64,000 bases of DNA, from contig NZUJ01000087.1 in the NCBI GenBank assembly GCA_002701295.1, positions 20,212-84,211 on the forward strand. The letters are read 5' to 3'. Both the position numbers and the translations under genes were made by a program. Below are positions 61,847 through 64,000 of the stretch, piece after piece (position 1 is the first letter of the stretch; each line of letters starts with the position of its first letter). The notes below the pieces were generated by a model. It was not told the origin of the DNA. It did no database searches and was given only the letters and a program-made list of their open reading frames with translations. This DNA is from Ponticaulis sp. (GTDB lineage: Bacteria; Pseudomonadota; Alphaproteobacteria; Caulobacterales; Hyphomonadaceae).

Positions 61847-63208
61847 CTATCCTGCCCAACCGCCGCCAATGGCCGCATAAATGTTCACGACGGAAATCAG
61901 CTGGTCACGCTTGTTCTCGACAACGCTCTGAACAGCAGATCGGTAGGTGGTCTGGGCGTTGAGAAGGCTGGTCAGGTCATCGGCACCAACGCGATATCGC
62001 AGTTCAGCGATTTCCAGAGCGCGTTCAGAGGCAGTTTCGGCCTCTCGCAGATCTGGTTCCTGAAGATTTGCCGATTTGAGCCCTGAGAGACCGACATCGA
62101 CATCCTGAAGTGCCGCAAGAATGGCTTGCCTGTAGCTTGTGAGAGCCTGATCGGCGCGGGCTTCAGCCGATTCCAGCTGGCCTTCCAGTTGTCCTCCCGT
62201 GAAAAGCGGAAGGCTCATTGACGCTGACAGCGTGGCAACCGGATCGAGGCCGCTGGTGAGGGCAGTCGAGACGCCTGACCCGAGATCAAATGTGGGCAGG
62301 AAAGCCTTCTGGGCGATGTCTACATTGATCTGAGCGGCTTGAAGACTGGTCTCGGCGCTGAGGAGGTCCGGACGGCGGTGAAGAAGGTCTGATGGCAGAC
62401 CAGCGGATACGCCCGGTACAGAAATGTTGAGAAGGCTGGTTTCAGGTACGCTGAAGCCTTGAGGTGGCGCACCGATCAGGATTGCCAGAGCGGCTTCAAA
62501 ACCTTCAATCTGATCCTCGATTTGTGGAATGCGCGCGCGGGCGGACGCGAGGCTTGATCGCTGAGTCGCTAGATCATAGCCCGACACGTCACCGGCATTA
62601 TATCTGGCCTCAACAATTGAATTGATCCGTTCACTGATCTCCAGATTTTCAAGCGCAATCTGCAGGGAATAGCGTGCGGACAGGAGGTTCAGATAGGCAT
62701 TGGCGACGCTGGACTGCACAGTGAGTTCCAGCGCGCGTTGGTCCAGTTCTGCGGCTTGCAGGCCGAGTTCGCTGACAGCGACTGACTGACGGTTGGCACC
62801 GAAGAGATCAACCTCATAAGAGGCTGACAGGCGCCCTGAATCCGAAAAATTGTCGACCAGGTTGTTGGAGTTGGTCGAAGCCGATGCACCAGCGCTGAGC
62901 GAGGGCAATAGCGATGACCGGGAGCTTGTTATCGCTGCGCGCGCAGAGCGGAGATTGGCGAGGCCTGACTCCAGAGTGAGATTTTCTGCAAGTGCCTGGT
63001 CGATCAGATCGTTCATGACCGGATCGTTGAAGCTGGCCCACCATTCCGGTTCGCCATTGCGGGCGGCCTCAACAACTGGCGAGTGATCATAGGCTTCCGG
63101 CAAGGTAATTCCGATCGGTTCGACCGGGTCTGTTGCAGGTGGTGCGAGCGAGGCGCAGCCGGTTACGACCAAAAGTGCTGTGGAGGAAAAAAGGGCGTGA
63201 GTTTTCAT
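61847..63208 (-). CDS. RND/MacAB-type outer-membrane efflux lipoprotein (NodT/OprM family)
   Basis: About 453 residues; lipobox VTGC near residue 18. OEP repeats: NLTLESGLANLRSARAAIT, SYEVDLFG, VSGYDLATQRSSLASARARIP, LLHRRPDLLSAETSLQAA and ending YRVGADDLTSLLNAQTTYR. Trimeric outer-membrane channel partner. GGAG 8 nt before ATG 63208. Overlaps the MacB-like gene's stop region, so part of the same operon. Convergent with the acyltransferase. Confidence 0.92.
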   Translation of the reverse strand: MKTHALFSSTALLVVTGCASLAPPATDPVEPIGITLPEAYDHSPVVEAARNGEPEWWASFNDPVMNDLIDQALAENLTLESGLANLRSARAAITSSRSSLLPSLSAGASASTNSNNLVDNFSDSGRLSASYEVDLFGANRQSVAVSELGLQAAELDQRALELTVQSSVANAYLNLLSARYSLQIALENLEISERINSIVEARYNAGDVSGYDLATQRSSLASARARIPQIEDQIEGFEAALAILIGAPPQGFSVPETSLLNISVPGVSAGLPSDLLHRRPDLLSAETSLQAAQINVDIAQKAFLPTFDLGSGVSTALTSGLDPVATLSASMSLPLFTGGQLEGQLESAEARADQALTSYRQAILAALQDVDVGLSGLKSANLQEPDLREAETASERALEIAELRYRVGADDLTSLLNAQTTYRSAVQSVVENKRDQLISVVNIYAAIGGGWAG

Positions 63209-63213
63209 GATGA

Positions 63214-64000
63214 TCACTCCGAAGCAAGCGCGGCGACTGGGTCGAGACGAGACGCTTTTCGGGCTGGGAGGTAGCCAAAAACGAGACCGGTCGCGAGCGC
63301 CGATGAAAAGGCGAGTGTGGCGGGAAGATAGGGGACGAATACAGTCATCCCGATCTGCGCCATGATGAAAGAAGCCAGAAGACCGAAGCCAACACCGACC
63401 AGGCCTCCAAGGCTGCCGACCACGAGGGCTTCGACGACGAACTGAACCATGATGTCAGACTTGCGCGCGCCAGTGGCCATGCGGACACCAATTTCCTTGG
63501 TGCGCTCAGAAACGCTGACCAGCATGATGTTCATGACACCAATGCCGCCGACAATGAGCGAGATGGCCGCAACCGAGCCCAGCAGGATAGAGAAGCTCTG
63601 CTGACTTGATTCAACCGATTCAAGCAGCGACGCAGTATTTCGTAGCTGGAAGTCTTCTGTCCCGTGACGGGTGAGAAGCAGCTGGCGAGCTTCTTCCTCT
63701 GTCTGGTTCACGCGGTCGGTGTTTTCGACTGCCAGGGTGATGTTGGAGAGATAGTTCTGGCCGAACACTCGCATCATGCCGGTAGTTATCGGGACGAGTG
63801 CGATATCGTCTTCATCCCGGCCAAAACTGTTCGCGCCCTTTTCTTCGAGTATGCCTGCGACTTCAAATGGTGCGCCGCCCAGGAAGACATACTGGCCGAC
63901 AGCGTCGTTCGGATTGTCGAACAAGTTTCCTGCAGCAGTGACACCGAGAACAACCACGCCGACACGGTTTTCGACATCCTGCGCCGTAAAGAAGGCGCCA
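63214..64000 (-). CDS. macB: MacB-type ABC transporter permease, partial
   Basis: The C-terminal part (~260 codons) of a MacB-like protein; the frame runs to the right edge without a start. It comprises the end of the periplasmic MacB_PCD domain and the FtsX domain with three helices and motifs IVGGIGVMNIMLVSVSERTKEIGVRMATGARKSDI, GYLPARKASRLDPVAAL. The ATPase domain lies outside the window. Works with a MacA-like adaptor and the NodT channel to export substrates. Confidence 0.9.
   Translation of the reverse strand, partial: GAFFTAQDVENRVGVVVLGVTAAGNLFDNPNDAVGQYVFLGGAPFEVAGILEEKGANSFGRDEDDIALVPITTGMMRVFGQNYLSNITLAVENTDRVNQTEEEARQLLLTRHGTEDFQLRNTASLLESVESSQQSFSILLGSVAAISLIVGGIGVMNIMLVSVSERTKEIGVRMATGARKSDIMVQFVVEALVVGSLGGLVGVGFGLLASFIMAQIGMTVFVPYLPATLAFSSALATGLVFGYLPARKASRLDPVAALASE

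Noticed and set aside
1..64000. CRISPR array, prophage or transposon in the window
   Set aside because: No regularly spaced repeats, cas genes, phage structural genes or transposase frames were seen; repeats found are hairpin elements or the single 48-bp duplicate.

Overview
The window reads as a piece of chromosome from an alphaproteobacterium, most likely a marine, stalked or budding type close to Hyphomonadaceae/Maricaulales. This is inferred from a moderately high GC content, the order rpe - heparinase-like gene - purH, the hisC-tyrC pair, a heavy load of TonB-dependent receptors and DUF proteins, EtfAB with a methylsuccinyl-CoA-dehydrogenase-type enzyme, and paralogous CspA-like proteins. 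No rRNA, tRNA, CRISPR array, integrase, transposase or phage gene was seen. Almost all of it is housekeeping and envelope biology, with a few small accessory patches.

Layout. 1-5 kb: glycine-zipper lipoprotein, rpe, heparinase II/III-like protein and purH. 5-8.3 kb: a DUF3500 lipoprotein convergent with a DUF2157/GDYXXLXY membrane pair. 8.3-12.2 kb (minus strand): tyrC, hisC, an unassigned gene with a possible chorismate-mutase-like helix, and 3-hydroxybutyryl-CoA dehydrogenase. 12.2-20 kb: an outer-membrane barrel protein, an HscC-type Hsp70 with a membrane-anchored J-like partner, a soluble GAF histidine kinase, and the SPFH/NfeD pair. 19.8-22.4 kb: a small Cys-containing exported protein and a TonB receptor, probably for copper. 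22.4-27.5 kb: a thioesterase, three cold-shock-domain proteins (two of them degenerate) around a tannase/DUF3237 operon, and a DUF2306-like protein. 27.6-33.8 kb: AraC regulator, etfAB, an iron-siderophore TonB receptor with Fur-box-like sites, and a PEP-mutase-family protein. 34-43 kb: NIPSNAP protein, a HutX-like exported protein divergent from an ArsR-type regulator, an OafA/SGNH acyltransferase, a DUF2235 hydrolase, a cobalamin adenosyltransferase, and small proteins. 42-50 kb: a cytochrome c-rhodanese fusion, RDD protein, acyl-CoA dehydrogenase (Mcd-like), PH-domain protein, a foreign-looking lipoprotein gene bracketed by a 48-bp direct repeat, a Rieske oxygenase and an M20 peptidase. 50-64 kb: response regulator, AGCS symporter, hydrolases, phhB, SDR, carbonic anhydrase, ttcA, yggT, folD, HNH nuclease, acyltransferase, and the end of a MacB/NodT efflux operon that runs off the right edge.

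How genes work together. Acyl-CoA metabolism is a theme: EtfAB would take electrons from the acyl-CoA dehydrogenase at 44-45.8 kb. The PduO-type adenosyltransferase supplies the B12 coenzyme needed by the mutases of the ethylmalonyl-CoA pathway, and the 3-hydroxybutyryl-CoA dehydrogenase fits C4 metabolism. Metal acquisition is a second theme, with a copper-type receptor, a siderophore receptor and a heme-utilisation-like protein.

I did not find a convincing new multi-gene defence or mobile system. The most unusual observations are: the 48-bp repeat that recreates the 3' end of the Rieske gene around a foreign-looking insert; a family of intergenic hairpin elements whose stems differ but stay paired; a pair of hairpins with complementary loops; a terminator embedded in the coding end of the opposite gene; the cytochrome c-rhodanese fusion; the cluster of degenerate cold-shock proteins; and a J-like protein lacking HPD beside HscC.
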